Source: Glandiceps talaboti (lineage: Eukaryota > Hemichordata > Enteropneusta > Spengelidae). From it: DNA of 57,500 bases. The stretch lies in contig NC_135565.1 in assembly GCF_964340395.1 (NCBI RefSeq), positions 6,021,642-6,079,141 of the forward strand, in the 5' to 3' direction. Positions 11,683-24,319 of this stretch are shown one piece after another. Position numbers and translations under genes: made by a program. Under the pieces are notes generated by a model. It was not told the origin of the DNA, searched no databases, and saw nothing but the letters and a program-made list of their open reading frames with translations. Position 1 is the first letter of the stretch, and each line of letters begins with the position of its first letter.

Positions 11683-13189
11683 TGAATAAGCAAATCAATC
11701 ACTAATAAACATTTGTAAAGCCGGAGGATATAAACCTAAACATGCCGTTACCCTAACAACAAAGGTCAATATTAATATAATATCCCATGTGTAAATGTAT
11801 GGACCTTTGATATTCTACATTGCCATTTTAATGTAAGTGTACGCTTGGATCAACAACATAGTAAATATATTTGCCAAGCACTACTCTTAAATGGTCATCA
11901 CCCTGAATCGCTAACGTTATATCATTACGAGTGAAAAAAAATCCAGTGTTTAGTACACATCAAACTGATTGCAAAACAAATGGCTGGTTAGATAGACGTA
12001 CTCATACTCTATCAACTAGATAAAAAATGGAACTTTTGACGAGTATTCATGAATATAACCTTATAAACCAAACGAAAACAAGAATGATGGTACACTTTCC
12101 AAACGTATGTGAAATACAAAAATTTGGAAAGTAAAATAAATTAATAATAGACCCTTTAATTGGCTGAAAAATTATAAGCAAAAGTCTACGAAAGAAGGAG
12201 CTTTAACAATACCATCTTAAATATTAAACTAACGTTTCAGAAATTACATATAGTGGGTATCATATTTAAAAGGGGTTTTGATCTGAACCTAGTCTCAAAT
12301 AAATCATTTTATTTCGTACGAAATAAGGGGGAAATGATGCATAATAATGAGGCGTAATCTCGTTCTGAAGGAGTTCACCTGCAAGGCATTGAAGTATTCA
12401 AAATCATATCCCCTTACGAGACTGAAGAGATGCTAAGAACAACACACATGAAGTCATAAACTGTGCCACAATAAAATCTTTAACATTATCCTTTGAATTC
12501 GTTGAAACACATCAGCAGGTAACCTTTGACAAAAAATCAATTCCGATCTTCCGGTGCTTGTATAGTGTTACACGACCGCATCGATAAAATTGGATCGTTA
12601 AGACCATGAACAAGTAGCATATGTGAACTTTTACGTCAATGTTGGTGAAGTTAACGGTAAGAGGCCATTCTTTTAGCTTCAGGTGTCCGCTTTTTATTAG
12701 GTAAAACAGACATAATTCGACATTTCATTACCAAGATTCAACTTTCAAGATTCAACAGAGTGTCGTAAAGTGCACACTGTTTCTTTGTAAACCATCGTGT
12801 CACCATTAAAATGTATATAAGAGCATATTCAGTTGATGGCCATATCAAATTCTAGATGACGTTGACAGATTTAGTTGAATTGTGAGTTATTTTAATTTCA
12901 GAGTCGCGTTTATAAACAATAACATTTTTATTTGCTTTAAATTTTGTATCAAAATGTTTTCTATCAAAGCATTGAGGACACATCTGTAAGGTATATTAGA
13001 AAATGTCATCTATATAGCTTTTTCTACACGTAAGTGAAACCCACAAAGGACACCAAATTCACTGACAACTTTGAATATGGGTGGAAAGAATAGACCAGGA
13101 TAATATCTGTCTCCTTAATAGAAAGATCTCATTGAGTATTACTTCTTTGTGAAGAATTGCATGTAGTATATATGGTGAAAATGTCATCG
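11683..13189. other. No gene; holds dispersed repeat family B copy 2 (about 12383-12490)
   Basis: Aside from the block matching 7863-7960, only short random open frames are visible. Confidence 0.45.
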
Positions 13190-13314
13190 TATACATACAT
13201 ACATACATACATACATACATACATACATACATACATACATACACATACATACATGCACACACACACATACATACATACATACATACATACATACATACAT
13301 ACATACATACATAC
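13190..13314. repeat. (ATAC)n microsatellite
   Basis: ATAC units with a central acac-rich interruption near 13250-13266. Confidence 0.97.
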
Positions 13315-13456
13315 ACGATAGCACGCTCTATACTCATGTACTTCGTTCTAAAATTCTTTAAGTTCAGAAGTGCAAATTTGTGTCAATACTGCAATAAAGT
13401 ATTCTGTTATCTGAATTCATTCACACTTTAACACTGAGATGACCTTGGATGGATGG

Positions 13457-13663
<207 letters not shown>

Positions 13664-15012
13664 TTGAACATAATTATATAGTTGAAGCAGAAAGGTGACA
13701 TTCAAAACCACCACAGCTCCTTACAGTTACAAGCAGGAATTTAAGTATTTATGACTTTACGATGTTTGTTTTGTCACACTTCTATATCTTTAATTATTAA
13801 ACGGGAATATGAAAATCGAGATTAGCGGATATTTATCTTTGCAATATTAAGTTATTCCCCATGTCTTAATTCCTGAGAAGGACGTTATATATATCCTGGA
13901 GTCAGTACAATATTCGTAGTTTACATCTGGGCAGGATTGCTGTATCTTATGTTGGAGCAATGCCAATTTTTCTACAGCGTCTTTTCCCTTGTGCTATTGA
14001 GATGATTGCCACCTCCAGTGTTGAATGTTTACTTATTGACAGGAAGATCATCCTCTGCTTTCGGAGATACGGGGTCACAGTGAGGTTAATAAGTATGAGT
14101 CGTAAAGGGGACGTTCACCCTACAGCTATACAGGTGCATAAGGCGCCCTCTACCCTAAGCAAATTGCAATTTGCTGAGCAAGTAATGATTGCAGAAAATT
14201 TTAAATTTTAAAAGACATCCCTGTGTTTAGGATCCGTATAAAGTTGAAAGATTTCACTTTGCAGTTCTCTAAAACATGGTTAATTTAAGCTTGGCTTTTG
14301 AATATGTTCCTAGGTTAACAAATATAAGCCAAAAATAGTCATAATAAATTTCTATTAGTATTTTTCATCCGAAAAACCAAAATATGACAACTTTTTTTCA
14401 TTTGAGACCAACATTCAATGATTACCACATGTCATACTTGTGTTTTGAATAAAACTGTCATCATTTTTGTTTTAATTTAGAGCTATTTCCTAGGTTGATA
14501 GTTATTGAACAAATGGGGTTCCGAACAAAATAATAGTTTTTTAGACAATTAAAAATGAAAGGTGAAAAGGGTGAAAGGAGTTTTTGTCGTTCAAAGTCTT
14601 CTCTTTCTGTCTCATTTAAATTGACCAATCTTTAACTAAGGTTACATTTTCGGCTGAATTCACTAGTGTACATAATAGAATACATGGTTAACACTGCAAA
14701 TAACTAAGAATCTAATTTGAGTTGTCAGAAACTGTTTATAGTGGCTAAACATGCACAAAAAGACCTGGATACCTAGTTTTATTTTCAAATTAACTAGTAA
14801 CAGAAAACTACAAATGTTAAAGCATTAATTACTGTCTAAATCATGGAGGAAACATTAAGAAAAGGGTCCTCGTATCTTTACAAATGTTTTTTATTGAATA
14901 CATAAATTCAAGTTTTAGCTACAGACGTTATCAGACATGATTCAACTTGTTTTAGTAATTCGGATAGTATCAATGTTTTCGCTATCAAAGAAAATATCCA
15001 TAACAGTTATAA
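13664..15012. other. No gene seen
   Basis: A plus-strand open frame of 83 codons lies at 13960-14211, starting ATGCCAATTTTTC and overlapping a GGCGCCCTCTACC motif at 14142-14154. I see no recognisable domain. The rest is AT-rich with dense stops. Confidence 0.4.
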
Positions 15013-15110
15013 CTAAGTTTAAGTTTAAGTTTATTTATTTTCTAAAGCGCCTTTTCTATTTAAAATATTCAAAAGCGCTGCACATAAAATACAAAAACAT
15101 AAAAAAAGGT
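15013..15110 (+). repeat. Probable interspersed repeat with TTTAAG-type start
   Basis: The sequence taagtttaagtttaagttt, followed by tctaaagcgcctttt and aaaagcgctgcacat, resembles a repeat motif I recall from marine invertebrate genomes. It lies inside a fortuitous frame at 14937-15224 (95 codons). Assignment rests on memory of the motif, not on a second copy in this window. Confidence 0.35.
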
Positions 15111-16150
15111 GAATGCTACATAAACAAGTATACCGTTAAGACCCTTAAAATGTCAATTGTTAAAAAGGATAGTGAATGGTCATTAAAAACTAGATTGGTA
15201 AATAGGGATTCAACAAAACCATAGGTCGACACGTCTTAGATACTTTACTTCGGAGACAAATTTTTTTTTTAATAACTTTACGACTATGTGAAATTAAGTT
15301 TGTAGATTAAATAAGGAAATCAAGTGCTTAAATATGTTTGGAACGATATATTGGAACTATGGAGTGTAGTAAAAACAGCTTAATTTACACACAAAAACAT
15401 CTTATCCAAGAATTATAGTAAATATATAGATTATGCAGTTATTTCGATAACAAAGATACTTTTTGAACTAGTGATTTTGATTAATGGTACTTGAATTCTT
15501 GTCAAAACGGGAAAGGTTAAGACATCGATTGCCGTCTATGTCAATTGGGGAAAGGATCCTCGACACAAGATTTGCTAAACTTAATTCGATATTAGATGGA
15601 TTGAAGTAAGTCGAGGTTCGTAAGCACATAGACCCAGGAGGTAACAACCAAGTGTTTAATGTCTCTAGTGGGGAAGCATTTATTCATTGTACGTGACAAG
15701 CGTCAGTGGTGGGCGGTAACTCCATGTCCCCGTGTGAATGAACTAATTCCTTGAGACCGGTGCCTGTAGATGTCTTGAGGCTAGTGGATTATAAGTATCT
15801 TTCAGGGGTATTGAATTAATGTAGGGCAATATAATCACAAAAGACGATAAGCCAACCCCTTTAATTTGACATCGCAATGATTTATAATTTAAAGGTGTCA
15901 AATGCCTCTCCTCAGTCGTCATAATTGTATGATATACATTCATATCAAAATTATCCAATATAAACTGTCGTAAGAGCTACCTCACACTTTTATAACATAT
16001 ACACGTAGCACTATCGACCCCAAATAAAGGAATTGAGAGAAGGGGTAAAACTCGCCATTTATAGGAATTACATGTCAATACAAACCATCTGCTCAATCTT
16101 TGATAAAAACTTGGGTTTTATCATGTAACTCATCGGCCGCTTTCGGAAAA
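15111..16150. other. No gene seen
   Basis: Only a 71-codon minus frame (15743-15958) without recognisable features. Confidence 0.4.
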
Positions 16151-16161
16151 ATGTATGTATG

Positions 16162-16193
<32 letters not shown>

Positions 16194-16227
16194 TGTATGT
16201 ATGTATGTATGTATGTATGTATGTATT
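16151..16227. repeat. (GTAT)n microsatellite
   Basis: About 77 bp of atgt/gtat units. Confidence 0.97.
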
Positions 16228-18102
16228 TATCTATTGATATCAAAAGTAAGAAAGATTTTTATATCTGGAAGAAAGGGAAAGAAGGAAAGAAAAATACAAA
16301 GAAACAGATGTTGATGGACATTCCTTAATTTAGCAGTATTGAAGGAAAAGAGAATCCACAGTGCATTTTGATATCATAAACAATTCAGAACGTTCTGTAC
16401 TCAATGGTTTTCTGATGTCAGTAAAATCCAAAATAGAAGAAGAGATGTTAAAATCATTTAAAGTACAAGAACTTTGGTTTTATTCTTGCTGGGTATGCTG
16501 ACTTCATTTATCATATTTTGGGGGACAGTGCTTCTTGCGTTATGGAAGTCAGAACCATGAGCGTTAGATAATTTATCCCTTCTAAAGCTGATAAGTCGAT
16601 AAAGCAACTTTTTAAGAACACGTATAAGATTAAGATGTATACAATATCCTACGAGAAAATCCTATCTTTAAACATTCAAAAGAAACCTACTTTTCTAGCA
16701 ACAAAAGAAAATTAATCAGATTTGCAGTATAATTTATCAACATCAAACAAATCCGGCAAGGGAATAGTAACCTTCCGGCTGATGTTGATTTTTGGACAAT
16801 CTACAGGGAGGGATCGCATTGAGATTATTCATTATACAATTGAACAAGGGAATACATTACTACGTATGACAAATTGAAAAAGACACAATTAAAACATTGA
16901 ACAAATTAAGTTTTGCACGACTTCTCAGATTATATTTGTTCGGGGAAAATTGCCCTCGTAAGCTCTCGGGATTCATAGCAATCGTTCCCGACATATTGCA
17001 TGCTTTATTTTGATATGTATGGCGCTTGGCAGGAAGTTGCGAAGTGATTGCTGTGATAAAATAGGTCTCTCACACAGTTTTTGCTTCAAAAGGCCATTGA
17101 CAAATGCCACCCTAGTGGTAGACAAATCTATTGTAAAGGTTATGACCTTATCAAATAACTCGAGACTGACGATTGTTTAAATGATTTGGGTTACATAAAT
17201 AGCTTATATACTTCTTTATGTGCTCCTATCACTTACCCCCTTTCTATTAGTATGACGCAAATCGGCATTTGACATGAACCATCTTTCTGGCAGCTAAAAT
17301 AATCACTTTGAATACAGTCTTGTTTGCGACAAGTGTTTGCAACTCGTAGCAACAATGTGTTCAAACACGAAATCGTGTGGGGTAAATAAGGGTGCTATTA
17401 GAATTCGGACATAACTGGTTTTGGTTCTTTGTACACTTATCACCCCAGCCCATCCCCACCCCTTATCCTCATATGCATCTATATGTATGTATCTTGGAGT
17501 ATAAACACAATATCTAAACAATTCCTTGCTAAATGAAACGAAATTTTGTGACATCAAACATCCTAAAAACATCGTTTGCATTATTAATGCTTTTTTTCTT
17601 GACCATATTCTTTAAAATTGCAAATCAATTTTGAAGGGCATTAATGACATAAAGACAAACATCGTCTCTAGCTTTGATATCAATATTGTTCAAATCATAT
17701 ATAAATATAAAAGTTGATTAAAAAGTTAATTAAAGAGTTAATTAAAGCGTGCATTGTTGTATTTGTCTAACAGGTAATATACACATAAGTACTATTATTG
17801 CTCAAAATGTGACACACTTTACAGAATTTAAACATTGACACATGTCTTATCGATAACTTACATGTACATGATGAATTAGTTTTACAGGAATAATCTACAT
17901 AACTAATGATGTTTACTAAGAAGGTCTTATATTATATATGGTTGCCTAGGATTTCAGCTAGTTGATGGACATATAAATGATGACATAATTTAGATATGAT
18001 TGGAGGGGCTGCCATATTAGGTGAATATGTTGCATAATTAATGATATTTACGGATTCGATTGTGTATCAATTATTCTAATTAAAATGAAATAAAAACGTC
18101 AT
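16228..18102. other. No gene seen
   Basis: A 92-codon minus frame (17303-17581) includes a GWGWAG stretch but no family was recognised. A short ladder of aaagttaatta units lies at 17710-17745. Confidence 0.4.
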
Positions 18103-18328
18103 TATGTATGTATGTATGTATGTATGTATGTATGTATGTATGTATGTATGTATGTATGTATGTGTGTGTGTGTGTGTGTGTGTGCGTGCGTGCGAGCGTG
18201 CATGCATGCATGCATGCAGGCAGGCAGGTAGGTAGGTAGGTAGGTACGTATGTGTGTGTATGTATGTGCGTACATACATGTAAGTATGTATGTATGTATG
18301 TATGTATGTATGTATGTATGTATGTGTG
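18103..18328. repeat. Compound tetranucleotide array (GTAT, GT, GCAT, GCAG, GTAG)
   Basis: The unit changes stepwise along the array: GTAT, then GT, GCGT, GCAT, GCAG, GTAG, and back to GTAT, as if by successive point mutations spreading along a tandem array. Open frames across it on both strands are artefacts. Confidence 0.97.
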
Positions 18329-18509
18329 TCACTTTGATTAATGGAATATGTAAAGACATTTGGTCCTTTAATTTCCCTCTGTATGACATGGCGACACGAT
18401 ATAGTTCGTCATGTAATTGTATAATACTGATACAGCTCAGTTTTAACGTTCGCTATCTATTATGCAGACTTGTCAATTGATTTATTTAACGTGATTCATA
18501 TCACTCTAC

Positions 18510-19085
18510 ATGTTTGTTTATATGTACACTACTCTCTCACCTACATACATCAAATATTTCTCAATAAACAGGTTAACTGGTGGGGAAGTTGCAAAAGATC
18601 GAGTTTTGTGTTCTCATCATTGGCTTAACTGCGACATGTTATATTCTCTTTTATATTTGATATATATTTGTTCGAAAATTGTGTATGTATTTACAGTGTT
18701 GTGGTTAGGAACACTTCTGGCAGTATATGGTTGGTTATACAGGGGTAACATATATAAACATCTCTGCATACTGTCACATTTTTATGATAGGTTGATAGAA
18801 CTATGTAATTGTAGCAAGAATGTATGTTTTAGGTTATCTAGGATTCATGTTAGCGTACAATGCACCTTGGAAAATGAAAGATTGGCAATTTCCTTGAAAG
18901 AAGACGGCAAAACCCTCAAGTATATTTTTATTATGTCAAATGCTACTCACAGAGTCAGAACTTTATTGTGTATATATAGTAGCGAGACTTATGACGTCAT
19001 TCTAGTGTATCATACCACTCACGACATTGACGAGATATCGACGATATTTTTGAGTATTTTCAATAACGCTTTTAACTGTCAGTAG
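18510..19085 (+). CDS. Hypothetical protein, 191 codons, hydrophobic N-terminal half (module A)
   Basis: An ATG-to-TAG open frame of 191 codons. It is the longest non-repetitive open frame of the window; from base composition such a length is rarely expected by chance in 57 kb. No family was recognised. Residues about 45-85 are strongly hydrophobic and could hold one or two membrane segments (LLYLIYICSKIVYVFTVLWL). Residues about 111-175 look like alternating beta-strands, including RLAISLKEDGKTLKYIFIMS and YDVILVYH. Possible 3' splice sites lie inside the frame (an AG after taaacag at about 18570; tatgttttag at 18832), so the true coding part may begin internally. Sequences at 19340-19546, 21625-21790 and 22890-23043 show a similar codon pattern. 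It could be a real single-exon gene, a terminal exon or a degenerate member of a local family. Confidence 0.35.
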   Translation: MFVYMYTTLSPTYIKYFSINRLTGGEVAKDRVLCSHHWLNCDMLYSLLYLIYICSKIVYVFTVLWLGTLLAVYGWLYRGNIYKHLCILSHFYDRLIELCNCSKNVCFRLSRIHVSVQCTLENERLAISLKEDGKTLKYIFIMSNATHRVRTLLCIYSSETYDVILVYHTTHDIDEISTIFLSIFNNAFNCQ

Positions 19086-19315
19086 CAGTCAGTTTGATGT
19101 TTATTAAAAGATATTGTATTCAAATAGCATGTTCTCATTTTCTTGTTCTTGTTTGGTTTTCATGAATTTCGAAAAAGGAAATTATCGTCATATGGAATAA
19201 TAGTACGCAAGCAAATCAATGAATGAAAAAGTAAGGAGAAAATATATATTGCCATAGATAACAATGAAACTAATAGTATTATATAATGATATAATATTTT
19301 GTTTTAGAAACTCCT

Positions 19316-19546
19316 TCCCGGAAATGCTATGTTTGTCTGACGTTTCCAACAGGAGTACCATACCGTCATAGGTATTCTGGTTCTAAAAGAACAAGAAATT
19401 GATGGAAAAAGCCTCGTACACATACTTTTCATGTCATCGTGTGAGGTGACTGCAAGATTCACAGGAATAATTGAAAATGACGTCATCGTTTCCTATTACC
19501 TTGACCTCCGCTCATTATTACTGAATACGATTTTAATCTACTTTTG
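19316..19546 (+). pseudogene. Module B, exon-like block resembling the C-terminal part of the 18.5-kb open frame
   Basis: In the frame that ends at the TGA of 19544-19546, this block reads GILVLKEQEIDGKSLVHIL, then FMSS and then NDVIVSYYLDL. It aligns with ISLKEDGKTLKYIFIMSN and YDVILVYH of the upstream 191-codon frame. Several aligned codons differ only at the third base (gac/gat, ggc/gga, ttt/ctt). A TGA near 19338 interrupts the frame upstream. A strong 3' splice-like signal (tgacgtttccaacag) directly precedes the block at about 19357, so it might be an exon rather than a dead copy. Function is unknown. Confidence 0.3.
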
Positions 19547-19549
19547 ACC

Positions 19550-20104
19550 TTGAAATATGGGCCTACACGTCATTATGTGTTTTGCAAACATATCTGCTTT
19601 ATCACTTCACTTATCAAACTCTTCTCATTGTATAGAACCTTGCAACACTGCAAGGTGTACTTGTTGAAACAACACAAGCGTAGTTTCTAGTCACGCTTCG
19701 CACATGTGTTAGTACGTCGTGACTTAAGCTGTTGCAAGACGATCCCTCAACTGCCACTAAAAGTTTGTATGTCATTTTCAGTTCAGTGGAATAACTTCTC
19801 TTATTCCACTACTAAACTAAAGATGTGTGTCTATTTGTTGTGTTTTGTTCTAGATTTTTACTGACATTTTGTCAAAACTGTAGTAAAATTGAATGATCTA
19901 AATTCTTTCATGAAATGTAACAGAATTTCATATCTTAGTCTATGTTCGATGATATATTAACTATATGAAGAAGTAGCACATATAAATAGTATGCTATCGG
20001 CAAGACTTTCTTTTTTCATTACTTATAGTAAAGTTATGTCTTTATATCGTCTTATCAAATACCCTATATAGAATAAAGTGAAAAAACTAAATATGTGTCT
20101 AAGT
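19550..20104. other. No gene seen
   Basis: AT-rich, dense stops. Only short repeats of aatgatata type. Confidence 0.4.
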
Positions 20105-20148
20105 GAAGACACACAGACACACATACACTTATATATATACTTATACAC

Positions 20149-20197
<49 letters not shown>

Positions 20198-20198
20198 A

Positions 20199-20282
<84 letters not shown>

Positions 20283-20371
20283 GTGTGTGTGTTTGTGTAC
20301 ACTTACCTAACAAACTTCTCCTACACTCACGTATTTATACATACATACATACATACATACATACATACATG
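20105..20371. repeat. (AC)n - (TA)n - (GT)n - (ATAC)n complex microsatellite
   Basis: An acacagacac start leads into about 130 bp of TA dinucleotides with one break (gtaagaa, about 20194). This is followed by a short gt tract and a 36-bp ATAC array at 20336-20371. The long TA tract is self-complementary and prone to cruciform extrusion and assembly slippage. Confidence 0.97.
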
Positions 20372-21490
20372 TGACAGGAAGATGAACAGCTAAACCTATA
20401 GCCAGAGAAACTGACGGGTAGATTCAAAGTTGAGATGATACACCTCTTAAAGATCTGCCCATGATTTGTAAAAGGGTCTTTAAGCCTTAGGCATTATGTG
20501 AATTGTCATTCTAGTCTTTAATCTAGACAAACGTATTATCCAGTCAATTTGGTGCCGATGTGTACACATTAGGAATGAAGTCCTGATCGACAGTATTCAA
20601 CCTGTGCTACTTTTCGTTCCAGGTGGCACTGTCTCTTTGAGACATAGACACAAAGTCGCCACTTTAAAGTACATATGTTTTAACAGATCTGGTCCCTATG
20701 GTAACATGAACATTCACAGTGAAATTTTAGATATCGCGGTCATTTCCGTCACAAATTATGTTTAAGCAGATATGGCGTTCAGAAAGGAAAAACCGTATGA
20801 ACTCATATCCCAATAAATGGACTAGTAAATGATAACAAGTAATTGAAACTATTGTAATGTCAGAGTGTACATATGTGCACTGAGTGCTGTTATTCGATAT
20901 TTTGCTGAAGGGGTATGAAGTATATAAATCAGCTATTGAATTTTTACTGAGAATAATATTGATGATATAACAAGTTTCGATTTAGATAACATTTAAATAG
21001 ATTTGTAATCAATTTCAAATGTTTATGTCATTCTCGTTAAAGATGTATCCTGTTCAACCCATCCAGTTTAGTTATGGTTGTCAGTAATGTGATTTTTAAT
21101 TTCTGACAGACACGACCAATCCAGCCTCACTATATGCATTTTGTAACTTACTCATGTAAACCTCTCAGGTTAAAGAAATGTTTATTTTTTCAAAAAAAAA
21201 GGATACAGCTATGTATATCATTAACCCATATCAAATTCGGAAATTGAAATATGGTAGCCACTTGGGCAGCGCACTAGTTATAAAACAGATGGATATCGGA
21301 GTACCCTGGGGAAAACCTTCGTTGTTCGGTGCATTATCCTCTTACCCAGAGATCTGGATGATAATCATATCGAGCCGCCGGTCCTGGACAGCTTTCAAAA
21401 CCAGAATGCAGCGGTGAACATTCTCAAAAATGGTCTGGGAATCATATGTTCCAAAGTCTGTCTTTTTAATTAATTACTTTTAGAGAAACG
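20372..21490. other. No gene recognised
   Basis: A 79-codon plus frame at 21178-21417 starts with ATG after a run of A and shows no recognised domain. The rest has dense stops. Confidence 0.4.
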
Positions 21491-21793
21491 ATGGACAGTT
21501 ATTTATCCACTCGTTTGAACTGTGTTATTTTAACTATGGTTGTAAAATCGATGATGGTTCTCTACACCTGGACATTTTTTGCTGTATTTTGCCATCGTAC
21601 CCATCATGGATACATGTCGGTGTTCATTAAAATGTACTTTATATGTACACGGTATAGATTGGGTTTCTCTATTGAAGATAATGCCAAAAGAAGGACACGC
21701 CAGTATAATTTCTCAATAAATATGTCCTTAGGGGATTTGATAAAGATATCAATTTTCATAATGTGTAGTAGGCAGATACACATGAAAATATAA
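21491..21793 (+). CDS. Hypothetical open frame, 100 codons (module C)
   Basis: An ATG-to-TAA open frame of 100 codons with a hydrophobic first half (residues about 10-33). Its second half, residues 45-95, contains FICTRYRLGFSIEDNAK and, after RRTRQYNFSI, NMS. This aligns, with two small gaps, to VQCTLENERLAISLKEDGK...MS of the 191-codon frame at 18.5 kb. Aligned codons include tgc/tgt, acc/aca, aga/aga, ttg/ttg, tcc/tct and gac/gat, a mostly synonymous pattern. No known family was recognised. Length alone does not exceed chance expectation. Confidence 0.25.
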   Translation: MDSYLSTRLNCVILTMVVKSMMVLYTWTFFAVFCHRTHHGYMSVFIKMYFICTRYRLGFSIEDNAKRRTRQYNFSINMSLGDLIKISIFIMCSRQIHMKI

Positions 21794-22787
21794 TCTGCTC
21801 ATTATTGAATCATTCTGAAATAATGACACCTAATTCAAATTTTATAAACAGGTCACTTGGAAGCGAATCTGTCATACCTTTATACCTATTTCCTGTGTCT
21901 ATATTTCCAAACAAACATCACTGCTAGAACATAGAATCTCAAAGTTACGTTATCATAGCATTAAATTTTCCTGTACTTACAGACTTTTCTCTTATTATAT
22001 TTTACTACAGATTGGTATGTGGCAGTGTCAATGCTTGATGCTAAGACACAAAATTCATTTTACGGATTATGCAATGCTGGTTTAATTAACGAAATTAATA
22101 TCTATTAATTAGCTTTGTCCTGGAAAATTCATTTTTTTAATCAAAGTATTTATAGGACAAATTTAGATCTTTCTTTGTTATGAGAATGAAAAATGCAATA
22201 TTTATATAGTAGTTAGCAATGAAAAGTCTAGGACGTTGATTTTACTTACAATGCCACCAAACCTGGGAATCAATTCGTCCCAAGAAATATCCATATGTGG
22301 TATAAGTTCATTTTAGGTAGAATGTGCCATGTAAAAGACTTTTACACCTTTTTTGAAATAATGAAAAACATTTGAGGTTCACCATCTTATTTTTAAAAAA
22401 AAGGAAACTGACAATCGTTAATATTCCCATATGGTGAATTGAGTATTCGATGGCAACATTAGATTTTAAAATATACCTTTTTATACCATTTGACCTGATA
22501 ACCTGCTATCTTTTCCTAATTGTAACTGACAATTTTTCGACTTAAACAAAGAAACAACAAAATCTTAAACATGTCATATCTGGGGTGCATACTGCCCTAT
22601 GTTAAGGTGTGCTGTTGACAAAATCATCATTTTTATATCCGGGTGTTGTCTTCATTTGTTTCTACTAGTCCAATTTTTACATAAAACTCATGGATACACG
22701 TAATTATTCTATTGTCATCGATGTCATAACATTGCTTTTACCAACTGTTCATATATCGCTCTTAAATTCATATAACTGCTCATACAG
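21794..22787. other. No gene seen
   Basis: AT-rich with dense stops. A pyrimidine-rich stretch ending in ctcatacag at 22779-22787 is a plausible 3' splice site for the following block. Confidence 0.4.
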
Positions 22788-23043
22788 ATGCACGAAGTAA
22801 CACGTCAACTGGGGTGAAAGGTCACGGTGAGTGCTTTACATCAGATGGGGTTAAAAGTCTAGGTGAGTTGTCTACATCAAGAAGATACCGACAGACATTG
22901 TGACGTCACAGTACACGTCGTTAGGGTTAATCCCGGTAAAGTTGCAGGGGTGATAAATTTCATTGATGACCGCATGGTTTTGGAAACGGGAAACTATATA
23001 AATGGAAACCCACTGTTGTATTTCACAATTCCACGCACATCGT
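22788..23043 (+). other. Exon-like blocks with three strong 5' splice-type sites (module D)
   Basis: After a cag at 22787, the third frame is open through GVKGHGECFTSDGVKS to a tag/gtgagt site at 22862/22863. An earlier cg/gtgagt lies at 22828. The two sites sit in two tandem copies of a 36-bp unit (tgggg...ggtgagt...tacatca). A second open block, in a different frame (22863-23111, 82 codons, alternative start), reads CDVTVHVVRVNPGK, then RMVLETGNYINGNPLLYFTI. It also meets a gc/gtgagt site at 23043. The block resembles module B (VLKEQEIDGKSLVHIL) in position-by-position hydrophobicity and in several codons. No family was recognised. These may be exons of one gene; the sequence alone does not prove it. 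Confidence 0.3.
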
Positions 23044-23111
23044 GCGTGAGTCAATCACATGCTGATACTTGCGGTAATGAAATTTTATGTTATTTTTATA
23101 ACTTTCATTAA

Positions 23112-23482
23112 AGATGGACCGAACCTTGACCTCAAACGATAAAGTTCAAGTCTTCATTTCCATGCAAAATAGACATGTACGAATTGATGTTTTAAATTAA
23201 CACATGACAGAAACATATGTGGTGAGTTTACACATACATTTTAACGCTGTTTGCTAGCATGATTGATTACTCTCAGTTTACAAGACTTGACAGGCAATAC
23301 TTTTTAATTCAACATTCATAATGTATCATCTACTAAATCCTGAAAGTCTAACCCATAAATTCTCTTGTTAAACAATCGTCTTACAAAATATTGTTTACCT
23401 TGTAAACCTTACCAACCATACAGATTCTACGAGGTTGAAGGAACAAATAAAAGAAAAGAGGAAAAATAAAGCCAGCTAACTA
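23112..23482. other. No gene seen
   Basis: AT-rich spacer before a long microsatellite cluster. Confidence 0.4.
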
Positions 23483-23585
23483 GGCAGGCAGGCAGGCATA
23501 CATGTACATACATACATACATACATACATACATACATACATACATACAAACATACATACATACATACATACATACATACATACAT

Positions 23586-23624
<39 letters not shown>

Positions 23625-23764
23625 CATACACACATACACACATACACACATACATACATACACATACATACATACATACATACATACATACATACATACA
23701 TACATACATACATACATACATACATACATACATACATACATACATACAGAGACAGACAGACAGA
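23483..23764. repeat. (GGCA)n - (ATAC)n - (GACA)n compound microsatellite
   Basis: About 260 bp of ATAC units with a central acac interruption (23605-23655), flanked by short ggca and gaca tracts. Several frames of 85-114 codons on both strands are artefacts of the repeat. Confidence 0.97.
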
Positions 23765-23812
23765 TCTCCAAAGAATGATCTGACGATAACTGATCTAGGA
23801 AACATCAACGTG

Positions 23813-24319
<507 letters not shown>

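Noticed and set aside
17303-17581. 92-codon minus frame as a gene
   Set aside because: Length is within chance expectation and no motif, splice border or ATG context supports it.
20151-20280. Replication origin or matrix attachment region from the TA tract
   Set aside because: TA dinucleotide arrays are common here and nothing else supports an origin.
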